In this document: piece after piece, positions 9,216 through 20,230 of the stretch | How positions within the stretch are numbered: position 1 is the stretch's first letter | Layout of the letters: each line of letters opens with the position of its first letter | Assembly (NCBI RefSeq): GCF_006494775.1 | Contig: NZ_CP041146.1 | Coordinates: 5,208,001-5,272,000 of the forward strand | DNA from: Nocardioides humi | GTDB lineage: Bacteria > Actinomycetota > Actinomycetes > Propionibacteriales > Nocardioidaceae | DNA length: 64,000 nt | Direction: 5' to 3' | Made by a program: the position numbers and the translations under genes | The notes under the pieces: generated by a model | What the model was told of the DNA's origin: nothing | What the model saw: only the letters and a program-made list of their open reading frames with translations | The model's database searches: none

Positions 9216-10168
9216 TTAAGGAAGGCCTGAGTCGGCCTCCGCCAGGTCGCGGAGAGAGCGCCCGGTGTGCCCGGACCGTACGGCGAGCGCCTCGGCGAGC
9301 ACCGCCAGCGCCACCTCGGCCGGCTTGCGGGCGCCGAGGTCCAGGCCGGCAGGACCGTGGATCCGGTCGAGGCCCTCGACGCCGCGCGAGGAGAGCCACT
9401 CCAGCCGGGCCCGGTTCATGGCTGGGGTTCCCAGCGCACCGACATATCCCGCGCTGCCGGAGAGCGCGGCGCTGAGTGCGTTCCCGGCCGCGGTGAGGTC
9501 GTGGCTGGCCACCAGGACGGCATCGAGGGCGCCGAGACCGAGCAACAGGGGCGCGGCCTCGCCCGGACTGCCGAAGCGGAGCACCTGCCAGCCCAGCAGG
9601 CCCGCAGACTGCTCCACGGCCTCGAGGATCGGCCCGCCACCGACCAGGGCCAGTCGGGGCACCGGCCACAGCGCGGTCACGACCCGGTCGGCCTCGACCC
9701 GCGAGCCCGTCGTACCCCGGGAGAAGAACCGGGCGACGTCCTCCCGAGGTCGGCGACCTCCGCCTCCTCGTGGAACTCGATGCCGGTGATCCGGTCGCCG
9801 TCGAGGTGGGTGACCAGGCACAGCGGCGCTCCTGCCCACAGCCTCCCCCAGAAGCCTGCGGGGAAGTCGGCCGCCGGGGCGAGCAGCGCGCGGACCCGAG
9901 CGCCCTCGGGCACGCCGGACACCAGTGCGCCGAGCGTGTCCACCTCGAGCTCGACCAGGCGGCTGCTGACGCCGCCCGCCGTCAGCCCTGCCGCCTGGTC
10001 GTCGAGCGCGCCGGACAGCAGGCTGCCCATCCGGCCGCCGCCCGCGGTCAGGACGAGCGCGCCGTTGGGGTCGCCACCCACCTCCTCGGCGCCGCTGACG
10101 ACCCACAGCACGTCGGCTCGCGTGCCCGCGCGTACGCAGGCGTCCACACTCACGGAGATCTCGTACAC
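9216..10168 (-). CDS. XdhC/CoxI family molybdoenzyme maturation protein; one frameshift
   Basis: XdhC-family proteins bind molybdenum cofactor and help sulfurate and insert it into xanthine dehydrogenase or CO dehydrogenase. The N-terminal XdhC_CoxI part (ADVLWVVSG, GRMGSLLSGALD) and the C-terminal Rossmann-like part (PRLALVGGGPILEAV, VLVASHD, YVGALGTPAMN, GPAGLDLGARKPAEVALAVLAE) are both present but in different frames. The break is at the C run 9743-9745, where one missing base (GGG for GGGG on the coding strand) interrupts EVADLG-EDVARFFSRG. Corrected length is about 317 residues. It starts at ATG 10168 and heads the leftward maturation operon, divergent from the gene at 10225. Confidence 0.78.
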
Positions 10169-10189
10169 AAGCCGAACCTAAGGCAGCAC

Positions 10190-10217
10190 TTGACGGTGGG
10201 GGAGGGCGTCTTAACGT
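10190..10217 (+). promoter_or_regulatory. Likely promoter of the 2OG-Fe(II) oxygenase-like gene
   Basis: A TTGACG -35 element (10190-10195) and TAACGT -10 element (10212-10217) are separated by 16 bases. The expected start of transcription is at or next to ATG 10225, so the message would be leaderless, as is common in actinobacteria. Confidence 0.5.
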
Positions 10218-10224
10218 CTTGCTC

Positions 10225-10938
10225 ATGACCGAACTGCCCGGGCTGTCCACCGGCCTGCACCTGCTCTGGCCCACGCCGATCGGGATCCATCGGTACGACG
10301 CCGCCGCCGCCTTCAACCCACTGCTCGTCGAGGAGCTGTCCTCGATCCGCGAGGACCAGGAGCGCCAGCGCGGCGTCGAGCCCGGCGGGCCGTTCTTCGC
10401 CAGCGACGACGACCTCCTCCAGCGGGTGAAGCTCGACGGCTGGAGCCGGCTGGTCCAGTTCGTCGTCAACGGCATCGCCCAGACCGTCGAGCAGGTCAAC
10501 CTCGACCACTGGGCCGGGCGGGTCCGCGAGCTGACCGTCAGCCTCGAGGGCCTGTGGTTCCAGGCCGCCCGCGACGGCGCCGCCCACGACGTCCACACCC
10601 ACGGGAACTGCTCGTGGTCCGGCGTCTACATCGTCCAGATCGACCCGCCCTCCGAGCGCACCGACCACCCCGTGTACGGCGCCGCGAACGGCGTCACCCG
10701 CCTGTACGGCCCGCACTTCACCACCATGGGCGGCGCCTTCGTCGACGTCGGGAACGCCTACCTGCAGCAGTCCCACCTCGACGTCGACCAGGTCGCCGGC
10801 CAGCTGCTGGTCTTCCCGTCCTGGCTGATGCACCAGGCGATGGCCTACGGCGGCGCCCGCGAGCGGGTGATCCTGTCGTTCAACGCGAGCATCCACGGCT
10901 CGGAGGGCGATCAGATGTTCGACTACGCCCCCCGCTGA
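10225..10938 (+). CDS. Putative 2OG-Fe(II) oxygenase family protein
   Basis: 237-residue protein resembling the TIGR02466-type putative 2-oxoglutarate/Fe(II) oxygenases. The jelly-roll metal site is suggested by HDVHTHGNCSWSGVYIVQ (possible iron ligands H and D or H), and the distal ligand and 2-oxoglutarate arginine by LLVFPSWLMHQAMAYGGARERVILSFN. The start ATG 10225 is chosen over a TTG two codons upstream because it fits the leaderless promoter. It is divergent from the xdhC-like gene and not obviously part of CO metabolism. Substrate unknown. Confidence 0.62.
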   Translation: MTELPGLSTGLHLLWPTPIGIHRYDAAAAFNPLLVEELSSIREDQERQRGVEPGGPFFASDDDLLQRVKLDGWSRLVQFVVNGIAQTVEQVNLDHWAGRVRELTVSLEGLWFQAARDGAAHDVHTHGNCSWSGVYIVQIDPPSERTDHPVYGAANGVTRLYGPHFTTMGGAFVDVGNAYLQQSHLDVDQVAGQLLVFPSWLMHQAMAYGGARERVILSFNASIHGSEGDQMFDYAPR

Positions 10939-11141
10939 GGCTGCGGCGGGAACGCCGGGCGAGGAGGCGCAGGGAGCGAGGGACGAGCGACACGCTCGGC
11001 CCAGACAGACGACGGGCGAGGCGGCCCCCATGACTCCACCCCGCCCGTCTGTACCGGGACAACGGAGCGGAGCACGGTCGCGTTACGCGGAACCTTGCGT
11101 CACATCTACCCCGCCTCCCGCGAGGTCGGACGGACCCGCTA

Positions 11142-11171
11142 TTGGATCGTTCAAGTCCGATTGGCTACCGT
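11142..11171 (+). promoter_or_regulatory. Likely glgP promoter
   Basis: TTGGAT (11142-11147) and TACCGT (11166-11171) are 18 bases apart and point to a start near 11178, the glgP ATG, so this message also looks leaderless. The stretch 10939-11141 upstream is GC-rich and holds no gene that I can support. Confidence 0.42.
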
Positions 11172-11177
11172 CGGTCC

Positions 11178-13763
11178 ATGCGTGCGATCCGGAGGTTCAC
11201 GGTCCGCCCCGTCCTGCCCGACGCGCTCGCCTCGCTGGGTGAGCTCGCCGCCAACCTGCGCTGGTCGTGGCACCCGCCGACCCAGGCGCTCTTCGAGGCG
11301 GTCGACCCCGCCCGGTGGCGGGAGGTCGGCCACGACCCGGTGCGCCTGCTCGGCGAGGTGAGCGCCGAGCGCTGGGCCGAGCTGGTCGCCGACGAGGACT
11401 ACGTACGACGCGTCGCGGACGTGCGCGCCGACCTGGCGTCGTACCTCGCCGAGGACCGGTGGTACCAGCGCGCCCAGGCCGCCGAGCCGGACCGCATCTG
11501 GCCGGCGTCGATCGCGTACTTCTCTCCGGAGTACGGCATCACCGCCGTGCTGCCGCAGTATTCCGGCGGCCTCGGCATCCTCGCCGGCGACCACCTCAAG
11601 GCCGCCAGCGACCTGGGCGTGCCGATCGTGGGCGTGGGGCTGCTCTACCGGCACGGCTACTTCAAGCAGGCGCTCTCGCGCGACGGCTGGCAGCAGGAGA
11701 GCTACCCGGTCCTCGACCCCGACGGGCTGCCGCTGTCGCTGCTCCACGAGCCCGACGGCAGCCGTACGACGATCGCGATCCGGATGCCCGACGGCCCGGA
11801 CCTGCTGGCCCGGGTCTTCGTGGCCGGCGTCGGCCGGGTGCCGCTGCTGCTGCTCGACACCGACCTCGAGGAGAACCCCGAGGCCTACCGGCTGATCACC
11901 GACCGGCTCTACGGCGGCAACACCGAGCACCGGCTGCGCCAGGAGCTGCTCCTCGGCGTCGGCGGCGTGCGGGCCCTGCGCGCGTACTCCCGGATCGCCG
12001 GCGCGCCCGCACCCGAGGTCTTCCACACCAACGAGGGCCACGCCGGCTTCCTCGGCGTGGAGCGGATCCGCGAGCTCACCGCCGACGGCGACGTGGACTT
12101 CGCCACCGCCCTGGAGGCCGGTCGCGCGTCGACCGTCTTCACCACCCACACGCCGGTGCCGGCGGGTATCGACCGGTTCCCGCGGACGCTGGTCGAGCAG
12201 TACCTCGGCGAGCACGGCGCCACGCCCGGCGTACCCGTCGACCAGGTGCTCGCGCTCGGCGCCGAGGACTACGACGGCGGCGACCCGGGCGTCTTCAACA
12301 TGGCGGTCATGGGCTTCCGCCTGGCCCAGCGCGCCAACGGCGTGTCCCAGCTCCACGGCCACGTCAGCCGCGGCATGTTCAACGGGCTGTGGCCGGCCTT
12401 CGACGAGGCGGAGGTGCCGATCACCTCGATCACCAACGGCGTGCACGCGCCCACGTGGGTCGCGCCCGAGGTCGCCGCCCTCGCGCAGGCACAGGGCGCG
12501 GACTACGACGGCGACGACGCCGCCGCGTTCTGGGCCGCCTTCGACAAGGTGCCCGGTTCCGACGTGTGGCGCACCAAGCGGCTGCTGCGCGAGCGGCTGG
12601 TCGACGACGCCCGCCGCCGGCTGCGCAAGTCCTGGGAGAAGCGCGGCGCCTCGCCCGCCGAGCTCGGCTGGATCGACGACGCCCTCGACCCCGACGTGCT
12701 GACGATCGGCTTCGCGCGCCGGGTGCCGTCGTACAAGCGACTCACGCTGATGCTGCGCGATCCGGAGCGGCTCAAGGCGCTGCTGCTGCACCCCGAGCGC
12801 CCGGTGCAGCTCGTCGTCGCCGGCAAGGCGCACCCGGCCGACGACGGCGGCAAGCGGCTGATCCAGGAGCTGGTCCGCTTCGCCGACGCCGAGGACGTGC
12901 GGCACCGGATCGTGTTCCTGCCCAACTACGACATCGCGCTCGCGCAGCCGCTGTACCCCGGCTGCGACGTGTGGCTCAACAACCCGCTGCGGCCCTACGA
13001 GGCCTGCGGTACGTCGGGCATGAAGGCCGCGCTCAACGGCGGCCTCAACCTGTCCATCCTCGACGGCTGGTGGGACGAGTGGTACGAGCCGGAGTTCGGC
13101 TGGCCGATCCCGTCCGCCGACGGTCTGGAGGACTACTCCGACAAGCGCGACGACCTCGAGGCCGCCGCCCTCTACGACCTGATCGAGAACGAGGTCGCGC
13201 CGCGGTTCTACGACCACGACCACGAGGGCGTCCCCGCCGGCTGGGTCGAGATGCTTCGCGCCACCTGGGCGAACCTCGGGCCCAAGGTGCTCGCCACCCG
13301 GATGGTCCGCGACTACGTCGAGCAGCTCTACGCCCCCGCCGCCCGCAACGCCCGGGCGCTGGCCGCCGTCGAGAACGGCGCCCGCGATCTCGCCTCCTGG
13401 AAGGCCCGCGTCCGCTCCGCCTGGGAGGGCGTCCGGGTCGAGCACGTCGAGGCCGAGGGCATCGGCGACGTCGCCGAGGTCGGTGCCGTCCTCCGCGTCC
13501 GCTCCTATGTCGCCCTCGGCGAGCTGTCCCCGCACGACGTCGAGGTCCAGCTCGTCCACGGCCGGGTCGACGCCGAGGACGAGATCGTCGCCGCGTCCGT
13601 CGTACCGCTGTCGCTGGTCGAGTCGTACGACGGCGGCCGCCACCGCTTCGACGGCGAGGTCGCCCTCGGCCGCTCCGGCCCCTTCGGCTACACCGTCCGG
13701 GTCCTCCCCGCCAACCCGCTGCTCGTCGCTCCCGCCGAGCTCGGCGTGGTCGCCCTGGCCTAG
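11178..13763 (+). CDS. glgP: Alpha-glucan (glycogen/maltodextrin) phosphorylase
   Basis: 861-residue glycosyltransferase family 35 enzyme that releases glucose 1-phosphate from glycogen or maltodextrins. It is the actinobacterial-type long form whose N-terminus carries a DUF3417-like region (LASLGELAANLRWSWHP). Phosphorylase landmarks are YFSPEYGI, FHTNEGHAGFLGVERIREL, GVHAPTWV, and the pyridoxal-phosphate lysine in ACGTSGMKAALNGGLNLSI. ATG 11178 is preferred over ATG 11142 because homology begins with MRAIRRFTVRPVLP and a promoter sits immediately upstream. It converges on glgX, the debranching enzyme of the same pathway. Confidence 0.92.
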   Translation: MRAIRRFTVRPVLPDALASLGELAANLRWSWHPPTQALFEAVDPARWREVGHDPVRLLGEVSAERWAELVADEDYVRRVADVRADLASYLAEDRWYQRAQAAEPDRIWPASIAYFSPEYGITAVLPQYSGGLGILAGDHLKAASDLGVPIVGVGLLYRHGYFKQALSRDGWQQESYPVLDPDGLPLSLLHEPDGSRTTIAIRMPDGPDLLARVFVAGVGRVPLLLLDTDLEENPEAYRLITDRLYGGNTEHRLRQELLLGVGGVRALRAYSRIAGAPAPEVFHTNEGHAGFLGVERIRELTADGDVDFATALEAGRASTVFTTHTPVPAGIDRFPRTLVEQYLGEHGATPGVPVDQVLALGAEDYDGGDPGVFNMAVMGFRLAQRANGVSQLHGHVSRGMFNGLWPAFDEAEVPITSITNGVHAPTWVAPEVAALAQAQGADYDGDDAAAFWAAFDKVPGSDVWRTKRLLRERLVDDARRRLRKSWEKRGASPAELGWIDDALDPDVLTIGFARRVPSYKRLTLMLRDPERLKALLLHPERPVQLVVAGKAHPADDGGKRLIQELVRFADAEDVRHRIVFLPNYDIALAQPLYPGCDVWLNNPLRPYEACGTSGMKAALNGGLNLSILDGWWDEWYEPEFGWPIPSADGLEDYSDKRDDLEAAALYDLIENEVAPRFYDHDHEGVPAGWVEMLRATWANLGPKVLATRMVRDYVEQLYAPAARNARALAAVENGARDLASWKARVRSAWEGVRVEHVEAEGIGDVAEVGAVLRVRSYVALGELSPHDVEVQLVHGRVDAEDEIVAASVVPLSLVESYDGGRHRFDGEVALGRSGPFGYTVRVLPANPLLVAPAELGVVALA

Positions 13764-13764
13764 C

Positions 13765-13878
13765 CCGACCCGGCTCATCCTTACCCGCGAATGACGCCGA
13801 CCCGGCGCGTCCTTACCTGTAGGCAGGTAAGGACGCGCCGGGTCGGCGCAACTCTGAGGTAAGGATGAGCCGGGTCGG
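13765..13878. terminator. Nested palindrome between glgP and glgX, probable two-way terminator
   Basis: An inner hairpin at 13795-13848 has a perfect 25-bp stem and a four-base loop (TAGG). Around it, 13765-13785 is the exact reverse complement of 13858-13878 (21 bp). All four arms are variants of one ~20-base unit, GACCCGGCGCGTCCTTACC or GACCCGGCTCATCCTTACC. It fills the gap between two convergent genes and would form a very stable structure in either transcript. There is no T run, so it is either a GC-type terminator or a repeat element that serves as one. Confidence 0.7.
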
Positions 13879-13880
13879 CG

Positions 13881-15989
<2,109 letters not shown>

Positions 15990-16093
15990 TGTGCCCAATG
16001 GGCGGGTTCAGGTGACCGCACGGGTGCGGGCGCGGCAGAATGCGGGACGGGGGTCCAGGGCCATGGGGCCGGAGCCGAGACGAGAGGGAGCAG

Positions 16094-16879
16094 ATGACCG
16101 CGGAGTTCGTGCGCCTGGAGGTAGCCGACGGGGTCGGGACCATCCGGCTCGACCGACCCAAGGCGATGAACGCGATCAGCATCCAGGTCCAGGACGAGCT
16201 GGCGCTCGCCGCGGCCGAGGCCACGGACCGCGGCGACATCCGCGCCGTCGTCCTCTGGGGCGGCGAGAAGGTGTTCGCCGCCGGCAACGACGTCAAGGAG
16301 ATGGCGTCCATGTCCTACACCGACATGGTCGACCGGGTCGAGAAGCTGCAGCACGCCGTGAACGCGATCGCCCGGATCCCCAAGCCGGTCGTCGCCGCCA
16401 TCAACGGCTACGCCCTCGGCGGCGGCTGCGAGCTCACCCTCGCCGCCGACGTGCGCTTCGCCGCCGACAGCGCCGTGCTCGGCCAGCCGGAGATCCTCCT
16501 CGGCATCATCCCGGGAGCCGGCGGCACCCAGCGGCTGCCCCGCCTGGTCGGGCCCAGCAAGGCCAAGGACCTCCTCTACACCGGTCGCTTCGTGAAGGCC
16601 GACGAGGCGCTCGCGATCGGCCTCGTCGACCGGGTGGTCCCGGCCGCCGACGTGTACGCCGAGGCGGTGGCGTGGGCGTCGACGTTCGCCACCGCCGCGC
16701 CGTACGCCCTGCGGGCGATCAAGGAGTCCGTGGACCGCGGTCTCGAGGTCGACCTCGAGACCGGCCTGCAGATCGAGCGGCACAGCTTCACCGCGATCTT
16801 CGCCACCGAGGACAGCCGCACCGGCATGCAGTCCTTCATCGAGAACGGGCCGGGCAAGGCCACCTTCGAGGGGCGGTAG
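16094..16879 (+). CDS. Enoyl-CoA hydratase/isomerase family protein
   Basis: 261-residue crotonase-fold enzyme, probably hydrating trans-2-enoyl-CoA in fatty acid beta-oxidation. The CoA oxyanion-hole segments FAAGNDVKEMASM and ALGGGCELTLAADVRFA are intact. The catalytic glutamates of classical hydratases are present in GCELTLA and QPEILLGIIPGAGGTQRLPRLVG. A GAGGGAG site precedes ATG 16094. Electron transfer flavoprotein genes downstream fit a role in acyl-CoA oxidation. The exact substrate cannot be told from sequence. Confidence 0.88.
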   Translation: MTAEFVRLEVADGVGTIRLDRPKAMNAISIQVQDELALAAAEATDRGDIRAVVLWGGEKVFAAGNDVKEMASMSYTDMVDRVEKLQHAVNAIARIPKPVVAAINGYALGGGCELTLAADVRFAADSAVLGQPEILLGIIPGAGGTQRLPRLVGPSKAKDLLYTGRFVKADEALAIGLVDRVVPAADVYAEAVAWASTFATAAPYALRAIKESVDRGLEVDLETGLQIERHSFTAIFATEDSRTGMQSFIENGPGKATFEGR

Positions 16880-16881
16880 CG

Positions 16882-17259
16882 GTGAGCGACGACAAGAGGG
16901 CCGAGAAGGGCGCGGACCCGGCGGCGGACGCGCCGGCCCGGCCGAGCCGGGCGCTGGTCACCGCGCGGGTGCGCGACAACATCGCCCGCGTCGTGTGGAT
17001 CCTGTGCATGGCCTTCGCGCTGATCCTCGCCGTCGCGGCGTTCACCTACGCGCTCGAGGCCAACCCGGACAACGGCCTGGTCAAGCTGGCGCGCGACCTC
17101 GCCGACGTCTTCGACCTCGGCTTCTTCGACCTCGACAACCCGGTCAAGGCGTTCGAGGGCAAGAACGCCGTGGTGAAGACCGCGCTGTTCAACTACGGTC
17201 TCGCCTCGGTGGTCTACCTCGTGGTCGGTCGAGTGCTGGAGCGGATCATCCGCCCGTGA
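16882..17259 (+). CDS. Two-span membrane protein, function unknown
   Basis: 125 residues from GTG 16882, two bases after the hydratase stop. A charged, alanine/proline-rich N-terminus is followed by membrane helices VVWILCMAFALILAVAAFTY (about 36-55) and ALFNYGLASVVYLVVGRVLE near the end, with a polar loop carrying PDNGLVKLARDLADVFDLGF between them. It resembles short membrane proteins often seen in actinobacteria, but no named family is recognised. Confidence 0.7.
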   Translation: MSDDKRAEKGADPAADAPARPSRALVTARVRDNIARVVWILCMAFALILAVAAFTYALEANPDNGLVKLARDLADVFDLGFFDLDNPVKAFEGKNAVVKTALFNYGLASVVYLVVGRVLERIIRP

Positions 17260-17402
17260 CCGACGCCACGTGGACCAGGGTGCCGCCGTTCGTGACCGGG
17301 CGGTAGCCTGCGAGACGCTGTCCTCAGTGGACCAGAGTTGCTCCCTGCCCGAGACGCGGCAGGGCTCACGTTGCACAGGAAGGGGCCGGTCCGGCCACAA
17401 CC

Positions 17403-18203
17403 ATGACTCTCTCCAATATCGTCGTCCTTGTGAAGTACGTCCCCGATGCCACGGGTGACCGGAAGTTCGAGGCGGACAACACCGTCGACCGCGTCGGCGT
17501 CGACGGGCTCCTCTCGGAGCTCGACGAGTACGCCGTCGAGCAGGCCCTGCAGATCAAGGAGAAGCGCGCGGACGAGGAGATCACCGTCACCGCGCTGACC
17601 GTGGGCCCGGCCGAGGCCGAGGCCGCCGTCCGCAAGGCGCTGCAGATGGGTGCCGACAAGGCCGTCCACGTGCAGGACGACGCGATCGCCGGCTCGGACG
17701 CCGTGGCGACGTCGCTGGTGCTCGCCAAGGCGATCGAGAAGATCGGCGTCCCGGAGCTGATCGTCGGCGGCCTCGCGTCGACCGACGGCGGCCTGAGCGT
17801 CGTACCGGCGATGCTGGCCGAGCGCCTCGGCCTGCCCCAGGTCACCCTGGCGTCCGTGGTCGAGACGCAGGGCGACCAGGTCCGGATCAAGCGGGACGGC
17901 GACACCGCCACCGAGGTCATCGGCGGCACCCTGCCGCTGGTGCTGTCGGTCACCGACCAGTCGGGCGAGGCGCGCTACCCGTCGTTCAAGGGCATCATGG
18001 CCGCGAAGAAGAAGCCGCTCGAGGCGCTGACCCTCGCCGACATCGGCGTGGACGCCTCCGAGGTCGGCCTCGACGCCGCGTGGACCACGGTCGAGAGCGT
18101 GACCGCCCGGCCGCCGCGGACCGCCGGCGAGATCGTCAAGGACGAGGACGGCTCGGGCGCCACTGCGCTGGTCGAGTTCCTCGCGTCGAAGAAGTTCATC
18201 TGA
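17403..18203 (+). CDS. etfB: Electron transfer flavoprotein beta subunit
   Basis: 266-residue beta subunit of ETF, the soluble acceptor that takes electrons from acyl-CoA and related dehydrogenases. It binds AMP and contributes to FAD binding. Family landmarks are NIVVLVKYVPDATGDRKFE at the start, GADKAVHVQDDAIAGSDAVATS in the nucleotide-binding part, and GLASTDGGLSVVPAMLAERL. The upstream 143-base gap (17260-17402) has a TAGCCT -10-like sequence at 17306-17311 and an AGGAAGGGG site before ATG 17403. It is followed 12 bases later by etfA. Confidence 0.93.
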   Translation: MTLSNIVVLVKYVPDATGDRKFEADNTVDRVGVDGLLSELDEYAVEQALQIKEKRADEEITVTALTVGPAEAEAAVRKALQMGADKAVHVQDDAIAGSDAVATSLVLAKAIEKIGVPELIVGGLASTDGGLSVVPAMLAERLGLPQVTLASVVETQGDQVRIKRDGDTATEVIGGTLPLVLSVTDQSGEARYPSFKGIMAAKKKPLEALTLADIGVDASEVGLDAAWTTVESVTARPPRTAGEIVKDEDGSGATALVEFLASKKFI

Positions 18204-18215
18204 GGAGCCTGATCC

Positions 18216-19178
18216 ATGTCTGAAGTTCTCGTTCTGGTCGACCACGTCGACGGCGCGGTCCGCAAGCCCACCTACGAGCTGCTCGCGATCGCCAAGCGCA
18301 TCGGCTCCCCGTCGGCCGTCTTCATCGGCGGCGCCGACAAGGCCGACGCCGTGGCCGAGGCCGTCAAGGGCTACGGCGCCGACAAGGTGTACGTCGTCGA
18401 CGACGCCGAGATCAAGGGCTACCTCGTGGCCCCCAAGGCCGAGGTGCTGCAGCAGATCGCCGAGCAGGCCTCGCCCGCCGCGATCCTGATCCCCGCCTCC
18501 GCCGAGGGCAAGGAGATCGCCGGCCGCCTCGCGATCAAGCTCTCCTCGGGCCTGATCACCGACGCCGTCGACGTCCAGGTGAGCGGCAGCGACATCGTCA
18601 CCACCCAGTCGGTCTTCGCCGGCAACTTCACCGTCGACGCCAAGGTCACCCAGGGCACGCCGATCATCGCGGTCAAGCCCAACGCCGCCGCGCCGGAGGA
18701 GGGCGCCGGGGCCGGCGCCGTCGAGCAGTTCGCCGCGACCATCTCCGACGCCGCCAAGACCGCCCAGATCGTCGCCGCGCAGCCGCGCCAGGCCACCGGG
18801 CGCCCCGAGCTGACCGAGGCCGCGATCGTGGTCTCCGGCGGCCGTGGCACCGGCGGCGACTTCACCGCGGTCGAGGGCCTCGCCGACGCGCTCGGTGCCG
18901 CCGTCGGCGCCTCGCGTGCCGCCGTCGACTCCGGCTGGAAGCCGCACACCTTCCAGGTCGGCCAGACCGGCAAGGTCGTCTCCCCGCAGCTGTACGTCGC
19001 CAACGGCATCTCCGGCGCCATCCAGCACCGCGCCGGCATGCAGACCTCGAAGACCATCGTGGCCGTCAACAAGGACGAGGAGGCCCCGATCTTCGAGCTC
19101 GTCGACTTCGGCGTCGTGGGCGACCTCCACAGCGTCCTCCCGGCCGTGACCGCCGAGATCGAGAAGCGCAAGGGCTGA
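18216..19178 (+). CDS. etfA: Electron transfer flavoprotein alpha subunit
   Basis: 320-residue alpha subunit carrying FAD. The C-terminal FAD domain is clear: [74 protein letters not shown]. The N-terminal half has the Rossmann-like ETF alpha/beta domain. It is coexpressed with etfB and ends just before a strong intrinsic terminator. Partner dehydrogenases are not in this window. Confidence 0.93.
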   Translation: MSEVLVLVDHVDGAVRKPTYELLAIAKRIGSPSAVFIGGADKADAVAEAVKGYGADKVYVVDDAEIKGYLVAPKAEVLQQIAEQASPAAILIPASAEGKEIAGRLAIKLSSGLITDAVDVQVSGSDIVTTQSVFAGNFTVDAKVTQGTPIIAVKPNAAAPEEGAGAGAVEQFAATISDAAKTAQIVAAQPRQATGRPELTEAAIVVSGGRGTGGDFTAVEGLADALGAAVGASRAAVDSGWKPHTFQVGQTGKVVSPQLYVANGISGAIQHRAGMQTSKTIVAVNKDEEAPIFELVDFGVVGDLHSVLPAVTAEIEKRKG

Positions 19179-19196
19179 GTCCGTCTGCTCACCCGC

Positions 19197-19240
19197 CTGC
19201 GGGACGTCGTACTCCGGTGCGGCGTCCCGCAGCCTTTTTT
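19197..19240 (+). terminator. Intrinsic terminator after etfA
   Basis: A 10-bp stem (CTGCGGGACG paired with CGTCCCGCAG) with a GC-containing loop is followed two bases later by six T residues at 19235-19240. It is 18 bases past the etfA stop and is the clearest rho-independent terminator in the window. Confidence 0.88.
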
Positions 19241-19267
19241 CGCGACGCCCGGTCGGCCGAAAACACT

Positions 19268-19289
19268 GCGGTTTGGTCCCAAACCGCAA
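19268..19289. promoter_or_regulatory. 22-bp palindrome upstream of the TPR/Sel1-like gene
   Basis: TGCGGTTTGG and CCAAACCGCA form a 10-bp inverted repeat around TC. It stands 120 bases upstream of ATG 19389 in the otherwise empty gap 19241-19388, which also holds the partial inverted pair GCAACAATT and CAATTGCAAC. As DNA it is a plausible dimer operator; it has no T tract and follows an existing terminator. Confidence 0.4.
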
Positions 19290-19388
19290 CAATTCCGGCC
19301 CGAGACGTGCAGTCTCTGCCCAATTGCAACACGTTCTCGCGCCGCGTGCGGGGTCGCCGCGAGGCGCCCACTGCGAGATCATCTGCGG

Positions 19389-19993
19389 ATGAGTGAGGAG
19401 GAGCGACCGCCCCGCGCGGCCGACGCCGGCGACGATGCGGACGAGCTCGGCGCCGCGGCTGGGGCGTTCGACCTCGAGGACCCGCTCGCGCTCGCCTTCG
19501 CCCTCCGGGAGCTGGGCGACCGCGACGCGGCGCTCGCCGCCGCCGAGCGGTCCGCGGCCACCGGCGACCGGACCGCGGCCGCGGTCGTCGCCTGCTGGCG
19601 CTGGTGCACGTCGTGGGACCCGGCGCTCGAGCCCGACCTCCGCGCCGGTGCCGAGCACTTCCCCTCGGCCCGCGGGGACCTCGCCGAGCTGCTGATCCGG
19701 ACCGATCGGGTCGACGAGGGGCGCGCGGTGCTGGAGCGGGGCATGCTGCTGGGTGAGGTCGAGAGCATGCTCCCGCTCGGGAACCTGTACGCCGACGTCC
19801 TCGGCGACGAGGCCGCCGCCGAGGCCGCCTACCGCGCAGGCGCCGAGCTGGGCGACGCCCACGCCCACCACAACCTGGCCGTGCTGCTCGACGAGCGGGG
19901 GACACCGACGCCGCCGTCGAGCACTTCCGCCTCGCCGCCGCCGGCGGGGACACGCTTGCCGCGCAGGCGCTGCGCGAGCTCGACGAGGAATGA
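19389..19993 (+). CDS. TPR/Sel1-like repeat protein; one frameshift
   Basis: About 201 residues after correction. Helical repeats with Sel1/TPR spacing are seen in [40 protein letters not shown] and [18 protein letters not shown]. The frame is lost in the G run 19897-19901; adding one G gives [20 protein letters not shown] and a natural stop at 19991-19993, whereas the uncorrected frame reads low-complexity Pro/Arg sequence. Probably a protein-interaction scaffold; partner unknown. Confidence 0.65.
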
Positions 19994-20027
19994 CCGGGGC
20001 GGACACCCGCCGAATCGGAGACACTGA

Positions 20028-20203
20028 GAGGTTCCGCCCGTAGGTGACGCCTGCTGCGCGCCGCGATGCACGCACGCTGGCGGCGTTGCGGCCGCTCGGA
20101 AGGCGATCCAGCCTGCCTTCGCGTCCAGGTCTGAACGAAGTGGCCTTTGCCATCGCACGCGCCTCGCGACGCTCGCGACGACGCCACCTACTGGCGGAAC
20201 CTC
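20028..20203. repeat. Intergenic repeat with inverted ends, copy 1
   Basis: Ends 20028-20046 and 20185-20203 are 19-base inverted repeats with two mismatches (GAGGTTCCGCC...GTAGGTG). Inside, 20049-20088 is a 40-base core whose reverse complement begins CAACGCCGCCAGCG and recurs with two differences at 23689-23728. No coding capacity is convincing. The whole looks like a small non-autonomous mobile or REP-like element in the gap 19994-20230. Confidence 0.6.
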
Positions 20204-20230
20204 TAAGTCCATTGGTTTAGTGTTCTTCGA

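Noticed and set aside
11151..13778. 875-codon open frame antisense to glgP
   Set aside because: High-GC third positions leave antisense frames open; its product is rich in Gly/Asp/Val/Arg with no domain, and glgP on the other strand is certain.
17214..20153. 979-codon open frame antisense to etfB and etfA
   Set aside because: Low-complexity translation covering two clear genes; same GC artefact.
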